From Ophiobolus disseminans (Eukaryota > Ascomycota > Dothideomycetes > Pleosporales > Phaeosphaeriaceae): a stretch of 64,000 nucleotides of DNA. Location: contig MU006246.1 of assembly GCA_010093685.1 (NCBI GenBank), forward strand, positions 270,272-334,271, given 5' to 3'. Positions 1 to 13,608 of this stretch are shown here, one piece after another. The notes under the pieces are model-generated. The model saw only the letters and a list, made by a program, of their open reading frames with translations, had not been told where the DNA came from and did not search any database. Numbering within the stretch: position 1 is the stretch's first letter; every line of letters starts with the position of its first letter. The translations under genes were made by a program, and so were the position numbers.

Positions 1-196
1 CGCTCCTCCCAGTTCATTGGCTCGTCCTCGGTCCGCACTGCACCCACGATGACAAGCTTCGAATCTCCCACCCCGTTGCTAGCATGCCGCTATGATAGTG
101 TCCGCCGCTAAGGTACTCCGCGTCGTTGTTGCTGGAGCCGGACATGTCGCAGGCCTGGACATGATGATCCGACGATCAGGTAGGAAGATGGAGAAG

Positions 197-203
197 TATA
201 TAG
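197..203 (+). promoter_or_regulatory. TATA box of the glucoamylase gene
   Basis: A TATATAG motif lies 67 bp upstream of the glucoamylase start codon, with C-rich pyrimidine stretches between them, as expected for a strongly expressed fungal secreted-enzyme gene. No other ORF in the area would use it. Confidence 0.55.
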
Positions 204-269
204 GGCGCCTGAACTCCCAGACTCCAACAACATCACACAGCCTCTCATTCAGCTTCAATCACCATCACG

Positions 270-2145
<1,876 letters not shown>

Positions 2146-2608
2146 GCATTCTCGATGACATTGGCTGTGTCCTCGAAACATTTTCGGAAGTCTCGTCACT
2201 CCCAGGAAGTAGGTCGGGGATAGCAAGGCTGCTGGATATGATATGATCACACGCATCACCAGTCTGTGAACGGGTCATGTACATAGGTCAAAGGTGCTTT
2301 TCAGTTATCGATCATTTCTTTTGTTCAAATATACATTCATGTGTCTAGTTAAAAACTTCAATCTCACTCCGTCTATCTTACACTATGACCTTGAGCTCTC
2401 ACCGTTTCATTCTTCCCATTTCCGCACACCCTCAGCAACCGTACCACTGCAAACCAATCCCCACACTCTCCCCCACCATTTCCATCCAAACCTCCTCCCC
2501 CACACCATCCAGCACCCCACTCCTCACCACCGCACACACGTCCCTCGTCGCCTCCCTCACCCCGGTCATAAACGCACTCTCTTCAACCGTCACCTCAATC
2601 GCCTCCAT

Positions 2609-3337
2609 TCACTCCTCCTGCGCCAAATGCACTCTACTCCCATCAGTGACCCGTTGCTCATACTGGACGCGCGGCATGAACCACATCTCCGTATCGAAGC
2701 CGAACTGCTCAATCGAGAAGTCAGCAATGTACTGGTTTCCGGAGGCGGAGGTGACCAGTATGACGGAGTGTACGTGAAGTGCTGCGGGGTTCTGGCTATA
2801 GTGCAAAAGTATTTGGGGTGTGACGGTGACGATGAGCCAATCTACGCGTGCGTGGATGAACTATAGCTTGTCAGTTACGCATGGGAGTAGCGCGTGTACG
2901 GATTCGTCGCAGCAATCGAGTTTGGAGATTGCGAGCTGGAGATCGCGTGGTGTGTCTCGGGGAAACGCAGCGGCGCCGCGCATCCAGGGTCCGCCGAAAT
3001 TGGTGTGTAGGGTGTAGATGGGGTATGGGTTTGTTGTGGGCAGAGTGATGGTTATGTGGGTGGTGCGTGGCATGGCGGTTGTCGTTGTTATGAGAGTGTA
3101 GATTTTGTGGAGGGGTGCGAGGAAGGATTTTAGGTGGGCGAATTCGGTGGTGGGGAGATGCGATTCTGGGGTGATGGGCGGGCTTGGTGGTAGTGGCGTT
3201 AGAGATAAAGATGTATAGGCTTTATGACCTGGAGTTTTTAAGCTAACTGGATGGATGGAAGCTGCGGTGACGATGGCTTCGTCGTGTTGGCTGGCGCCTG
3301 ACGCGTTGGTACATCGCGGATGAAGTCTGCGAGACAT
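2609..3337 (-). pseudogene. Unknown fungal protein, copy 1 of a tandem pair, interrupted by an in-frame TAG
   Basis: I do not recognise the family. The frame opens at ATG 3337 and runs to a TAG at 2863..2861, then continues in the same frame to 2609 without another stop. Both halves align with the neighbouring copy at 3688-4444. Before the stop, DESVHALLPCVTDKL matches FSVNAFLPLLRVALSVTD. After it, WLIVTVTPQILLHYS matches WLEVHALPRFLLHYS, and QYIADFSIEQFGFD matches ELIADFPVEQFGYD. No plausible intron removes the stop (the only GT-AG span across it is 18 nt), so I read it as a nonsense mutation. A CAG-to-TAG change would explain it. The C-terminal end at 2609 is uncertain because an unseen last exon is possible. 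Confidence 0.6.
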
Positions 3338-3687
3338 TGTTGTCAGTTGAGGTTGCGTAATTGTGCGTTAGTTGATGGTGGTAAAGGGAAAATGGTACTG
3401 GAATATTCCTAATTATAAGGAGCGGCAAGGCATTGTTCCTGTTTCACCTCGAGTTGTGAATACACTATCCATTCACCTCGACTTATACTGAGATCGAGTC
3501 CACACAGCATTGTGTTTTGGATGTTGGTGAAAATACAGAGATGTCAAAGACCTGATATCGACTTAAACTTGTTGGGGTATTGATTGTGACATCACAGAAA
3601 AGATCTTCATGGAGTGCCTTTCGGTCTTGCAAGCCTGGTGTTCGAGAGTTCGATAAACTAGATCTGGATATCATTCCCGCCCAAAGC

Positions 3688-4444
3688 TCATGATTCACTA
3701 CCACATTCGGATTGAGTGCGCGGATTGCAGGCCGCTCGGAGGACTCGAATGACCCAGCTTACTTGTTCGTCGTTACCATGCTCGTATTCTATATTAGCGA
3801 CTTCATCACTGCTATAAATGCGAGAGTACCCATCCTCGGAGCGTGCGGAAAGGTATTTTTGCTTTTCCATGAAACAATGAGTACTATCGTAGCCAAATTG
3901 TTCGACCGGGAAGTCCGCAATCAACTCCTGTCCATCACGTGTCGTGATGCCGAATACTGAATGACGCGACAGATGTAGAGGGCGATGACTATAGTGAAGC
4001 AGGAATCGCGGTAGAGCATGCACCTCAAGCCAGTCCAACTTTGCATCAGTTACGCTAAGCGCAACACGGAGAAGAGGTAGGAACGCATTGACGCTAAAAT
4101 CGCACCAACTATGGGTTAAAACTGCCCTGTATAGCTGACGAGAAGTTCCTGGGGGGGAGTGCTGTTGCAGCTGGGGCACGTTTTCTAACGCATTCATCGT
4201 CACAATCGACATGTAGCGTGTGTACCACTGAACCCGCATAGTCCAAGCCAGATGGTGCCACTGACTCTACAATGTGGCTAAGGCGTTGCATAACATTGCT
4301 CTCTAATTCTGAGTTGAAGATTGTCCGGAACGATTCTGCTATGTGCGTAATCCGTGCAAAGTCATCCGATATGGGCGCTACCGTCATTTTGGTTGTCAGC
4401 CTGGCACCTTGCTTCTCTGAGTACACTATGAATGCTCTACTCAC
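3688..4444 (-). pseudogene. Unknown fungal protein, copy 2 of the tandem pair, frameshifted in a G7 run
   Basis: Paralogue of the gene at 2609-3337. The N-terminal half reads in one frame from about 4444 to about 4155. The C-terminal half reads in another frame from there to 3688. The switch falls exactly on a run of seven G at 4151..4157 (C7 on the coding strand). One C fewer would join AAATALPP to GTSRQLYRAV, matching GAAAFPRDTPRDLQLA in copy 1. This is either a real slippage mutation or a sequencing error. A good donor (AACAA|gtaagc, near 3772) suggests a further 3' exon that I could not define. The only initiator I can point to at the 5' end is a GTG at 4444. That start lies beside a repeat fragment, so the true promoter may have been displaced. 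Function unknown. Confidence 0.55.
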
Positions 4445-4530
4445 GTGACCCTCAATTGCTTGCTTACTCAGCTCTCTGTAGCTCCCTCAATACAACAACC
4501 TTCTCCTTCGTCTCTGCTCCATTCCCACAT
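4438..4530 (-). repeat. Truncated copy (E) of the dispersed TGTCRG element
   Basis: On the minus strand this segment reads ATGTGGGAATGGAGCAGAG..., then AGAAGGTTGTTGTATTGAGG and GAGCTACAGAGAGC, and ends near GGTCACGTGAG. It is collinear with the full copies at 19215, 32223 and 32463 but lacks the middle ATTATATACA part and the last third. It abuts the 5' end of the broken gene at 3688-4444. Confidence 0.65.
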
Positions 4531-5981
4531 TGGTATCAATGTCTCGAAATGATCGCGCTGAATTAGCGTTACCTTGCACGTGTGTGGCGTAATCGGACAT
4601 ATTCGGGTAGGAAGGACTGATCGGAGTGTTGAGTAGACTGTGGGCGACGACGAGATTAAAATCTTGTACTCTGCGATCCTAATCAATTAAGATTCTGAAG
4701 TGCATGGGACGTCCGCGTTTTATTACCCACAGCCAATACAAGATGAGTGCACAATGATGAAGGCTATCAAGAGTGATTTCTTGTAAGATATTATTGTTGA
4801 AAACAAAATTGTTTTGTACCTAGTAGTGGTAAGAAGAGGCCGTGTCTGCGGACCAACAAACTGTTTACCAGCAGCTACTCAGAGAATCAGAGGCAAGAAA
4901 CATAGGATCGCCGTGATTGTTCTGGCTTCGAATGTGTCTCTTTGGGGTTGATCCAGAAAATGGAGGAAGATGGCGTCTTGCTGAAGTATCGTACCATCGA
5001 CGCTAATGATAATATGTAATTCTCAAATGTAGGTAGCCAGCTTGAACGAGAAAGAGGCGCCGTTCTGGTAATGCGGTATGCCGGCACCGGACGGTCCTGT
5101 GCGGAGTAGAGGAAGGCGGTCGAGAATGAGTAGTGGGGCTGAAAGAAGGGTCTAACTAGCTTGTCATTAGCGCGACTCCACTTACCCCTCGCGCCCCGGT
5201 CCGTCCCATCTTTCATTCACACCTACAACTGCCTTTAGGGCATGGCCTTCCGTCATTAGCCCATTATGCTCATACTTCCTTACCTAGCATTTTGGGCTAC
5301 AGCAGGTTCTGGACGCGTAACACGCAATGCGGCCCAGGAATGCGTTGATTTTGCGCGAAATAACCCCGCAGCAGCGCCATCGTATAGGGTTCCACTCCAA
5401 CAGCCACACATGACACCTGTGCATGACGAGGTCCACTCGCGATGCAAGCTGAAAGCACGCCACGCCTCTCAAGCCCATCAAACACAGCCACGCGGCGCAG
5501 AAATGGGGCGAGTGCATGGCTGAGTCTGCACAACGTGTTCTCGGCGTCTCTCAAACCGCGGTCTGTTAACGATGTGTTATCTCGCACCATTGTTGCTGTT
5601 ACTTCTTTCGATGGCTAAACTGTTCACAAGTCCCAAGCCGGAAGCACGGCACCTCTGTGGTCAGCAAACGACAACGGCCAGTAAGATGTGTTGCAAGTGT
5701 AGTTGTTCGACGAGGGGCTTCGTGATCTTGAGAGCTGAGTGGATATAACTAGACATCTCAAGAGGGATGTATTGGGCTCGTTTGTTTTGTCCTCTAACCT
5801 CCCGAGGCTTCAATTCCGACCGTTAGCGCGCTCCACACATGACCGAGACTTCCAGATTTCCCCATAAAGTCTGCGGTTCCCACGCGTGCAAGCACTTCTG
5901 TTCTTCGCTCATTCCCATCTACTCACCAATTTAATACCTACAGTTCCTCAAACCACAGCCTCTTCAACACAATCCGTCATC
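4531..5981. other. Intergenic stretch without a supportable gene
   Basis: Several ORFs of 72-109 codons occur on both strands, but none shows a recognisable domain, convincing splice structure or paralogue in the window. The last 100 bp are pyrimidine-rich with CAACAC/CATC motifs and form the promoter and leader of the lectin gene. Confidence 0.5.
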
Positions 5982-6413
5982 ATGTCCTTCCACTACTCTG
6001 CTGAGGAGATCCGCATCGACGACGGCCATATCCTGCGGGCTCGTCTGCAGAACGGAAACGGCGATTGGGTCGACGCTGAGATTGACCTCAACAACCACAT
6101 CGGCAACGACAACGGTAAGTAGTACCTTGACTGTCTGCGCCAAAGCCAGGTCTGAATATTGACAACACTCATAGGCAGCTTCTTCTGGGATGGCGAAGGC
6201 TTCGCTGGCTCTTCTGAGAACGTTCATTTCACCATCGAAGGTGATGGATCTGTTCCTGTTCTCCGCGCAACGCTGTTCGATGGCGAAGGCAACGGCCATG
6301 AGCGCGATCTTAACTTGGGGGAGCGCATCGGCAACAACGATGGTAACTTCGCTTACAGTAAGTTATATTCCAATACGATATAAGTATGCCATACTAACGT
6401 GCACGAAGACTAG
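5982..6413 (+). CDS. Cyanovirin-N homology (CVNH) lectin
   Basis: Small intracellular-type mannose-binding lectin of the fungal CVNH family. Join 5982..6114, 6175..6357, 6409..6413 gives 106 residues, the usual single-domain length. The two tandem CVNH half-repeats are plain. The first has IRIDDGHILRARLQNG and EIDLNNHIGNDNG. The second has FTIEGDGSVPVLRATL and DLNLGERIGNNDG. The second intron (gtaagt...CTAAC...gaag) leaves a last exon of only five coding bases, AC plus TAG, giving a FAYN terminus as in relatives. If that intron is retained, translation adds about eight residues and stops at 6381-6383. There is no signal peptide or cysteine pair, as in many filamentous-fungal members. Roles proposed for this family are carbohydrate binding and stress or storage; none is shown here. 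Confidence 0.88.
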
Positions 6414-7167
6414 GGTTGACGAGACAGCTGCCTACTGAAGGTCAGACTAGTGCCTCACATCAGTTTGTATGGCTCATGAAATATGAATACTTTACTCAAA
6501 CATCGTTTCATTGCTTTACAGATTTTGCCATATTTCTCGTTCCAAGCTGTCAAGCCCCGCTCCCTCTTCCGTTTTAATTGATGATGGTTCGATCGATCAT
6601 TCGCTGCTGTAAACGTCTTCTTTATCGTCTGCTACCAGGTCAGATCAGCTTTTCTGGGAAATGATTTCTCTCAGCTTCGCTTACTGTACTCGGAGATGCA
6701 TTCCCGGTCGTGGACATAGCGAGATGTCAGCCCGAGGCCTGTGTTCACAATAGCTAAAGCGTACGTTGATCGAAGAATGATTTTCGTCTACGTGAGTCCT
6801 TATGGATCTCTCACATTCACAGATCATTTCCACCGTAAGGCTGGTACTGCCTCCACTCTTACAGTGATTGGGTACGCAACGGGTTGCCGCATACCACACG
6901 CTGAGCAGGTTTGTGGCCTGTGCACCGCCCACCGCTTGACTAGCACTTGTTGCTAAATCCATAATGAGAATCTTCATCGGGACACTCACCACATCCAGCA
7001 CGTTTACAGCCAATCAACGAACAATCAGCTTCGGTAGTCAACCACTCAGACCTATCAACCTATCAACTCCACTCGACATCTGGTACCACTTGCCCGCTGC
7101 CGCACACCTACCCAATCGTCTTGGATTAAAACTGCCATACCTGCGGTCCATTAGCCTTCACACCGCA
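6414..7167. other. Intergenic stretch upstream of the gene array
   Basis: Holds the 3' region of the lectin gene and the presumed promoter of the first array locus. An upstream in-frame ATG at 6964 would add 68 residues to that locus, but these show no similarity to the other family members, so the start at 7168 is preferred. No RNA gene or repeat seen. Confidence 0.45.
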
Positions 7168-9420
7168 ATGGGTCCAGATTCAAGGAACGAATCACACATC
7201 AGGGCGAATAAAAGGGTTCTCCTTCGCCTTCGAGAAAGGCTAGTTGAGCACGGCGCTGGAGGCGTTTTGGCCTACCTTCCGGAAATCTCAATGTACAAGA
7301 TCGAGGACCACGTCCAAATCGGCAATTCACTACACATTCAAATGGGAGCACCGGGAGGGAAGCTCATCTATGTGACCCCGGAAGGCCGAATCTTCTACGT
7401 AGACCGACGTATGAAAGACACCCCAGTGACACAAGATTCCGAGTACCACAAATCATTCGTTGCGCCAGGTGTTTTCGACTGGGATCAAGATATTCGGGAT
7501 GGATTGCGAGAACCCATGGATCCAACAGCACTTGATTTGGTTCGGTATACATGTGTCGTCAAGGGTGTCGCAGACGACTTCGATATGGAGCTTCCAATAC
7601 CAGCATACACAGACCTCTTGCGAGGCAGGAACATACTGCGCAAAGCTAAAGCATACCAATCGAAGCAACATGGCTTGCAGGTCAGAGCTTGTACAGTCGA
7701 TGGCTCACCAGGAGATGAGAGGAAGGAAGCGCCGCAGATGAACAACACCAAAGCGACCGAAGAAACCATACCCGTTGGAAGCACTGTCCTCTCTGTTACT
7801 GTTGCAGAGGCTCCTGCAAAGCATCAATCCAAACAACCAAGCGTATACATCGCACCGGAACAACCTTCAGGCATCAAAGACATCGTTTCCATTAAAGACC
7901 CTGTCCCGTCCAATCAGAATATGTTCAGCGAGAGAGCACTGGCGGGCCCAGGTATCTTAGAAGCTCTTCGACAGTTCATCGCCCCGCACCTCCTCTCACA
8001 GCTACCTGTACTTTCCACTTTGCGGTTCTCCGAGCACACTAAAGGCCTGAAATACGCCCGAATACGCCTTCTCATTGGCTTGTATGGGATAAAAGAGCCT
8101 AAAAATGGGCGGCGGATGTTTGGGCATACTTCATACCGAATGCCAGTTTGAAGATTGGTCCCGCGCTTTCCATGGAAGTGAGCCAACGCGTTGGAAACGG
8201 TCGACACGAGCTCGTGGACGTTACTTACGAAAATGACATTGCCTTGCACCGCGTCGACCTCCAAGCCTTCGCGAAAGGAGCAAGGACGAAAAATGAGTTC
8301 TATGCTCCTCTGAAGTACTGCTTCCAGATTGCGACCGATGCGAAGCTATTCGGATTTGACCATGACTTCATTCCGTTGAATCGTAGTTTTGTCACGCACC
8401 TGACTAGCGTTTGTGAGAACTGGGGTAGCTACATTACTGATACCGAAGGATCAGTCGTCCACTATTCGGATGAAGATAAGTCAACAATATCTTCCACGAG
8501 AGTGAAAACATACCAACGCCAATCAAATAATAACACTATTTGGCTAGCAAAAATTATCAAAGATGATGAAGCAGAGGGTGAGCGTATGTCAGACTTCGTA
8601 GTCGCGGATGATCAAGCCGAAATCATTAGGATCAAGTCTCGAATCGAGAAGACCAACTATGGTCACACAAAGGTCAAGGATACGAACCCAACAGTGGGCA
8701 CGCTGAGTCCACCCATGTCGGGTATTTTCCAGACATCCAAGAATCGATCTAGTGTCATTCGATCTGGATCATAAACACACAGCAAACACGATGTGGTGGG
8801 CGCACCACACTCCATGGATGAGGGGGACATTATGGAGATTACTCCTGGGGATAGTGTGTCCCAAATCCAAAGCAAACTATTCCCTAGTCTCAGTAACGGC
8901 CACCGTCGGAGTGAAGATCATGACATCTTTTCGGTGCGGAGGCATAAACCCGCGAGCTTCCCCGGTAAGCCGGTCGACGATGACTTCTTCCGACATACGA
9001 ATGATGATCAATGATCACTTGGCACCAAACAACGATATGTGTCGAATTGCGGAAGAGACTGCTTCTTCGGTAGTCAGTAGTCTTTCCACATTCTCCAAAT
9101 TCGCGCGTCAATGTGAAAAAGTTCACCGGGACCGTCGTGTCACCAAGCTCCAAGTTTCGTCACCATATCCGCTTAACAACCGACGTCCGTCCAACAGTTA
9201 CGGCAATGATTCGGCTAGTCTGATTGAGATGTACCGACACAGCAGGGTCTTGGAAGGTCGCATCAATAAAGAACTTCGGCTTGCAAAGAGGTTGAAGCGG
9301 ACTAGAGAAGATGTAACGATGGATGTCAGGCGACTGCGACAAGATCGAGAGCACATTCTAACGAAAATACGGGAAAAGGAGCAAGATGACTGGAATTCGA
9401 AGATTACACTCGATTGGTAA
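7168..9420 (+). pseudogene. Array locus 1: double-domain member of the LL.YLP family, frameshifted and with an internal stop
   Basis: First of the plus-strand family. The first domain (7190-7660) has VLAYLPEISMYKI, GGKLIYVTPEGRIFYV and a helical end ALDLVRYTCVVKGV. A second domain begins near 7945 with ILEALRQFIAPHLLSQLP. Its middle lies in another frame (DVWAYFIPNASLKIGPA, 8112-8160). The switch is at A5, 8101..8105, where one extra A would keep frame. An alternative 65-nt intron ending at 8147 would splice the two frames but delete the conserved strand. A TAA at 8772..8774 interrupts the acidic linker. The coiled-coil tail (about 9230-9420) is in a third frame unless an intron starting near GTAAGC at 8965 is real. 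The double-domain layout equals locus 9 at 23086. Probably decayed. Confidence 0.6.
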
Positions 9421-9866
9421 GAATGTTCTAGAAGGACATAAACATCTAGGCAGTATGCAGTTTGCATGATGTGCAAAGGAAAGTGCGGTTTGTGGGAGAT
9501 ATTTGCCTTGGACAAGAGCAAACATGAGAAACGTCGGCTCTCACTTGCACGCTGGACAGTTACATGATTAGGCCCCAAGAACCTCCCCGGATATAGATGT
9601 ATGAATGCAACTCATGAATTTCTACTTAGTTCGTTCATGTTTACGCTTCGTCTCCTATCATTTGCATACACCATGTGATGACTTTAGACTAATGCGGTCA
9701 TGATGCAATTGTCTTCGGAGCAAACGCTTTGCTAGCCATGCAGCTTGACTCGTAACTGTACACCATCTCCTTAAACTCTCAGAGATTGTCTAGGTCTCTT
9801 TGTCCTCGTCTCTGCCGGCGTCTCTTCCTTAGTAACGCTTCAGCTTTTCGTTTCATCAACACGGCG

Positions 9867-10883
9867 ATGTACTCGGCAACCGACAACTTGCAGCTCCTCA
9901 AGCACGAGCTTGGTGACCAAGCTTGTCTACTCCAGTATGCACCAGTTCAACGCGTTATCACTGAGCCCCTCCCAGTCGACCAAGACCAACTCGCTGTGTC
10001 TTTCAGGATCTATTTCGGGCAGATTAGCGAAAAGAAAACCGCGCTGCTTAATAAACACAAACAAGAAGTCTAGATATACCTTTACCCTGCCGCAAAGCCT
10101 GGAAGCCGACTCAACATACAATTCCAAGTATATTCCTAGGAGGTGATTATGTCTACAAATACGACGGTGATAATATTGGACAACTTCTCTCCAGGCGCGC
10201 CAGAGCTTTCGGTCTTGCGAGAAAGAGCAGGTGGACAAAGTCCAGGCTGGTAGCGCTTGCAAAGTACTACTTTCTGGCGAAGCTGGCAGAAACAGGCAAT
10301 GAAGCAGATGCGAAAAAGCTACAGTTCGGCATACCTGTGGGAAAGTCGTTCAAGGATGAACTCAAGACCGTTTGCCGCGAGTTCAAGGAGGAGGAAGCAA
10401 GGAAGGGCGAAGGACTGCGACCATTAGTGAGCAAGCGATCCTTGTCTCTTATGAGCGAACTTAGCGAAGTTCAACCAAGACGGCCAGAGCTGGGAAGCAC
10501 ACAAGAAGCTGATTGTGGAGTGGTGATCGAGGACAAATCATCGTCGGCGATGCATGTTACGGACACACCCCACAACAACTTAAGTAGTCTCGTTGAGAGC
10601 GTATGAGGATAGTGCTAATAACTGACAGACCAATACGAAAGAAGGCGTTGCTGCGCTGATGATTGGGCTGTGTGAGAATGATGATAGAGTTATGAAGGAT
10701 ACCGCAGAGCTAAAACGAAAGGTCGCGTTATTGGAAAGAGAGTTGGAAATGAAGAGTGAAGAGCATGAAAGAATCGAAATATTGAAGGAAGAAACTCTCC
10801 GGGGCCTGAGTCCAAAGAATGTGTTTGCCCTTGGCCAGGAAGTTGAACGAGTTCGCGCGCAGAAGCAAAGAAGATTAGGCTAA
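9867..10883 (+). pseudogene. Array locus 2: LL.YLP family member with a stop and a frameshift
   Basis: Starts at ATG 9867. The N-terminal domain is clear: ELGDQACLLQYAPV, then VSFRIYFGQ. The frame meets TAG at 10071..10073 just before IYLYPAAKPGSRL, a segment that matches the YVYLTLDGKTMKI strand of locus 9. A second shift near 10130-10142 moves the rest to another frame (GGDYVYKYDGDNIG, LVALAKYYFLAKL, GKSFKDELKTVCREF), open to 10606. A possible short intron (10601-10628, only 28 nt but with GCTAATAAC) joins the C-terminal coiled coil ending in SPKNVFALGQEVERVR and a basic tail. All family landmarks are present in order, so this was a complete gene. I see no splice solution that removes both lesions. 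Confidence 0.65.
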
Positions 10884-11154
10884 GTTGTGTACAAAAAGGG
10901 TCAGCAAACCAATAGAGAGTACAATTAGGTGTGATCTTCCGCATCCGGTTAGTGACCGACGATATCTAGACATTAGTATGAAAGCTTTGCCACATGTGAC
11001 TTGTGCATGCCCCACAACGGGAGAAACATTAACACTGCCGCCTGAGCCAGACGCACAGATAATTTAACTCACTCTTACGACTTCAACTCTAATACTCGCA
11101 TCTCGTTACCCCTTCGCTAATCAATCACCTGATTCGAGCACCCAACTTGTAAGT

Positions 11155-12473
11155 ATGTCCCCTCGTACGTCGTCCAGTGTGATTGCGCAGACCAATCGCT
11201 CCTACGCCAACATACTCGGAGAGCTTGGCGAAGATGCCGAGCTCCTCAAATACCTTCCCTTTATGCGCGCAACATGGGCGGTTCAATTCGAGCTCGATGG
11301 CGCTTTTTCTGAACGTTTGCTGTATGGCGACATGATGAACGAGAAAAACCAGTTGTGGATCTATTTCACCCTCGTTGGCGGCGGAGAAAACATGGCAACC
11401 GGGCGAAGCCGGATGATCACCTTCTCTACACTCAAGAATGCGCAAAATAAAGGACCAATACTCCGGGCAGCCAGTGTCCAAGACTCAGCCCTAGCCTCAC
11501 TGCCCTTTAAGCAGGCGCGCAATCAGTTCCAAGTTATGGTAAAGTTCCAAGCATATGGCCAACATAGACAGCGCTGACAACCAAGGCAATCGCAAAGTAC
11601 TTCTTCGTCAAGCACGGTGTTGATTCGATACTCAAAGAGCCCATCTCCGCAGGAGGCTTTAAGAACGATCTTCTACAGGCTTGTAGGGACTACAAGGCGG
11701 CATTCGAGCGCCAAAATATGTACAAGCGGGTAGCGGAAGCACAAGCTGGAATGACTGCTGGCGCGTATACTAGTACGGCCGTGAACGAGCGACCGCGCAC
11801 TGCTACCTCGCGCCGCGCGTCGCAAGAGCTGCCCATGGAGTCTGCTACTGTCCTATCGCCAGCGCAAACACTCAGCATCAACAACCCCCGCAAGCGAACG
11901 CGCAGCTCGAGTTCTAACACCAACGATCGTCAAAAGCTCAGCTCGACTGCGTATGCCGACGATCAACATCTGGGTCCGACTACGCACGTCAACGGCGGCC
12001 AGCAGCCTAGTCCGGTCATCCGCACGAATGGTGGTCATTCAGATGGTGGCCAGCAGGCCAATCCAAGCACCTACACGAATGGTGGTCATGTGAACGGCGG
12101 TCATCAGCCACTCCTTGAGTACTTCTCTTCGCCCATCACCCAAGCGCAGGTCCAGTCTCCACCAACCTCCCCCGATACCGAAGACCACGACATGATGATC
12201 GATAAGTACATCACCCTACAGGCCAAGGAAGAAGATCTCGATCGCCAGATCGCAGAAGCAGAAGCGGATCGCGCGGATGTTGCTGCGCAGATGCTGGCTC
12301 TCCAAGCGCGCCTTAACGAGGCCAGCGACAAGAAGGCTAAGCTGACGGACGAGAAAGATGAGGCCAAAGCCGAGAAGGATGTTTTGCAGAACTCGATTGA
12401 CCCGCATAAGATGCTGGAGATTGGCTTCGAGGCGGGCAGGAAGTGGGAGTCTAAGCGGCAGCGACGGGAGTAG
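11155..12473 (+). CDS. Array locus 3: intact member of the LL.YLP tandem family, function unknown
   Basis: Join 11155..11538, 11586..12473 gives 423 residues; the 47-nt intron has GCTGAC and CCAAG at its end. Residues about 18-165 form the family N-terminal domain: ELGEDAELLKYLPF, LWIYFTLVGG, then AIAKYFFVKHGVD and FKNDLLQACRDYKAAF. Residues 170-305 are low-complexity, rich in Ser, Asn, Gly and Gln, with four imperfect TNGGH/VNGGQQ units. Residues about 315-400 are a charged coiled coil. The C-terminus has the family signature MLEIGFEAGRKWESKRQRRE, which looks like a nuclear localisation signal. No known domain recognised. Expected to be a soluble, probably nuclear and oligomeric protein (inference). 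It is one of four undamaged array loci. Confidence 0.85.
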
Positions 12474-13111
12474 TTTTCGTGCGACGGTCTGGCAACTTTT
12501 CACTTGGTATGTATCTTTTTCTGTTTCTCTGATCGAAATGGGGGTCATGCTAGGAATGGAGGTTGCGCCACAGATGGTGAAGCTATGGGATGAAAGGGTC
12601 GCGTCATGTGTCTCATCGATAGCTTTAGCTCGGGCCCTGCCCAGGCCGAGCAAACGGATTGAGATAGGACACCCACGGTTGTCAATAATTGAACATTGAA
12701 CACCATTGATTACCATATCACCCTGTAAAGTATGAATAATCAATAATAATAAGCGTCATGTCCCACAATCGAACTTGTATGAATATCATGTGACACCGCG
12801 ACGTGATTCGCGCTAAGCCCCGCACGCTAGGATGTTAGCGCCACAGACGGCCTGATTGGCGACGAGGTGAATAAACAACTCCACTGTATCGGGCAGCCGC
12901 AGAAATTAGCACACCGACTCTCCAGGACATCGGTTCCAAGCGAGCAGAAGGACACATCTCTTGAGCGAGTCGTCCCTCATTGTTTCCTTCAGAGACTTCA
13001 CACCACGACCTTCGAAGCACTCTCCGGTTCTCTTACATGCTCAACGCTCTTCAATTGGCGGCTGTCAGTCGAGCATACCTCCACTGAGGTGGCACCGCGA
13101 TTCTGAAGAAG
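12474..13111. other. Spacer between array loci 3 and 4
   Basis: No complete reading frame with family landmarks. If locus 4 ever had an N-terminal domain it should lie here, but I could not find the LL.YLP or FRIHFG motifs in any frame. Confidence 0.45.
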
Positions 13112-13608
13112 ATGTCACTGAAGAGTCAGCCAACCCGACTGCTCTGGCTCCTGTGGTATTTTGCAAGCGCACAATATGGATGCTACAAACTAACGACAGT
13201 TCAAGTCCCGCAATCACCTCATCCTCACCCTGCGCCGGCCGATCGCTATGTAGATCAGGAAGATCAGGAAGAGCGCATTCACGAAGGATTGAATGTCTTC
13301 AGTCGCCGCATCGCAGAAATGAGGGAGAAGGTTGTTGTATTGAAGAAGCTACCTAGAGCGATTATATACACAGCCAGATGAGTAAGCACATGACTAAGAG
13401 TCACGTGAGATGTGTGGTTCACAGTGTATCATGTGGACCGATGTGCCAGGCTGACATGAAACAGGAAGAAGACAAGGCCATGGCACTGGTGTCGCGCAAA
13501 GATATCGCGGGATTGGAGAAGCAGCGACTGTGGGACACAATATCAAAAGATGACATCCGAGAGCTGGGTCGACGAGACACCGAGCGAAAGCGACAGAAAC
13601 TTGAATGA
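13112..13608 (+). pseudogene. Array locus 4: 5'-truncated family member split by a repeat element
   Basis: Only the linker and C-terminal coiled coil remain. Sequence up to 13322 encodes a Pro-rich linker and DQEERIHEGLNVFSRRIAEM. After the inserted element, the frame resumes with KQEEDKAMALVSRKDIAGLE and ends in ISKDDIRELGRRDTERKRQK, the family C-terminal signature. Removing 13323..13455 plus one ATGA copy rejoins RRIAEM to KQEED in frame, so the insertion hit an exon. The N-terminal domain is missing, and the ATG at 13112 is arbitrary. A weak family-like fragment (AKNVLALG) follows at 13655-13789. Confidence 0.6.
13323..13455 (+). mobile_element. Non-autonomous TGTCRG element, copy A (5'-truncated)
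   Basis: About 133 bp collinear with the full copies, from GGAGAAGGTTGTTGTATTGA through GATTATATACACA and GTCACGTGAGATG to GTGCCAGGCTGAC. The direct repeat ATGA flanks it (13319..13322 and 13456..13459). It lacks the first 30 or so bases of the full element. It sits in the coding exon of array locus 4. Confidence 0.7.

Noticed and set aside
5297..5590. 97-codon minus-strand ORF with a faint phosphoglycerate-mutase-like start (SLTDRGLRDAENTL)
   Set aside because: No catalytic RHG motif and no continuation of the fold; the resemblance is a short chance match.
8083..8147. 65-nt intron in array locus 1 as an alternative to a frameshift
   Set aside because: It would splice in frame but deletes a strand (DVWAYFIPNASLKI) conserved in other family members, so the frameshift reading is preferred, though not certain.
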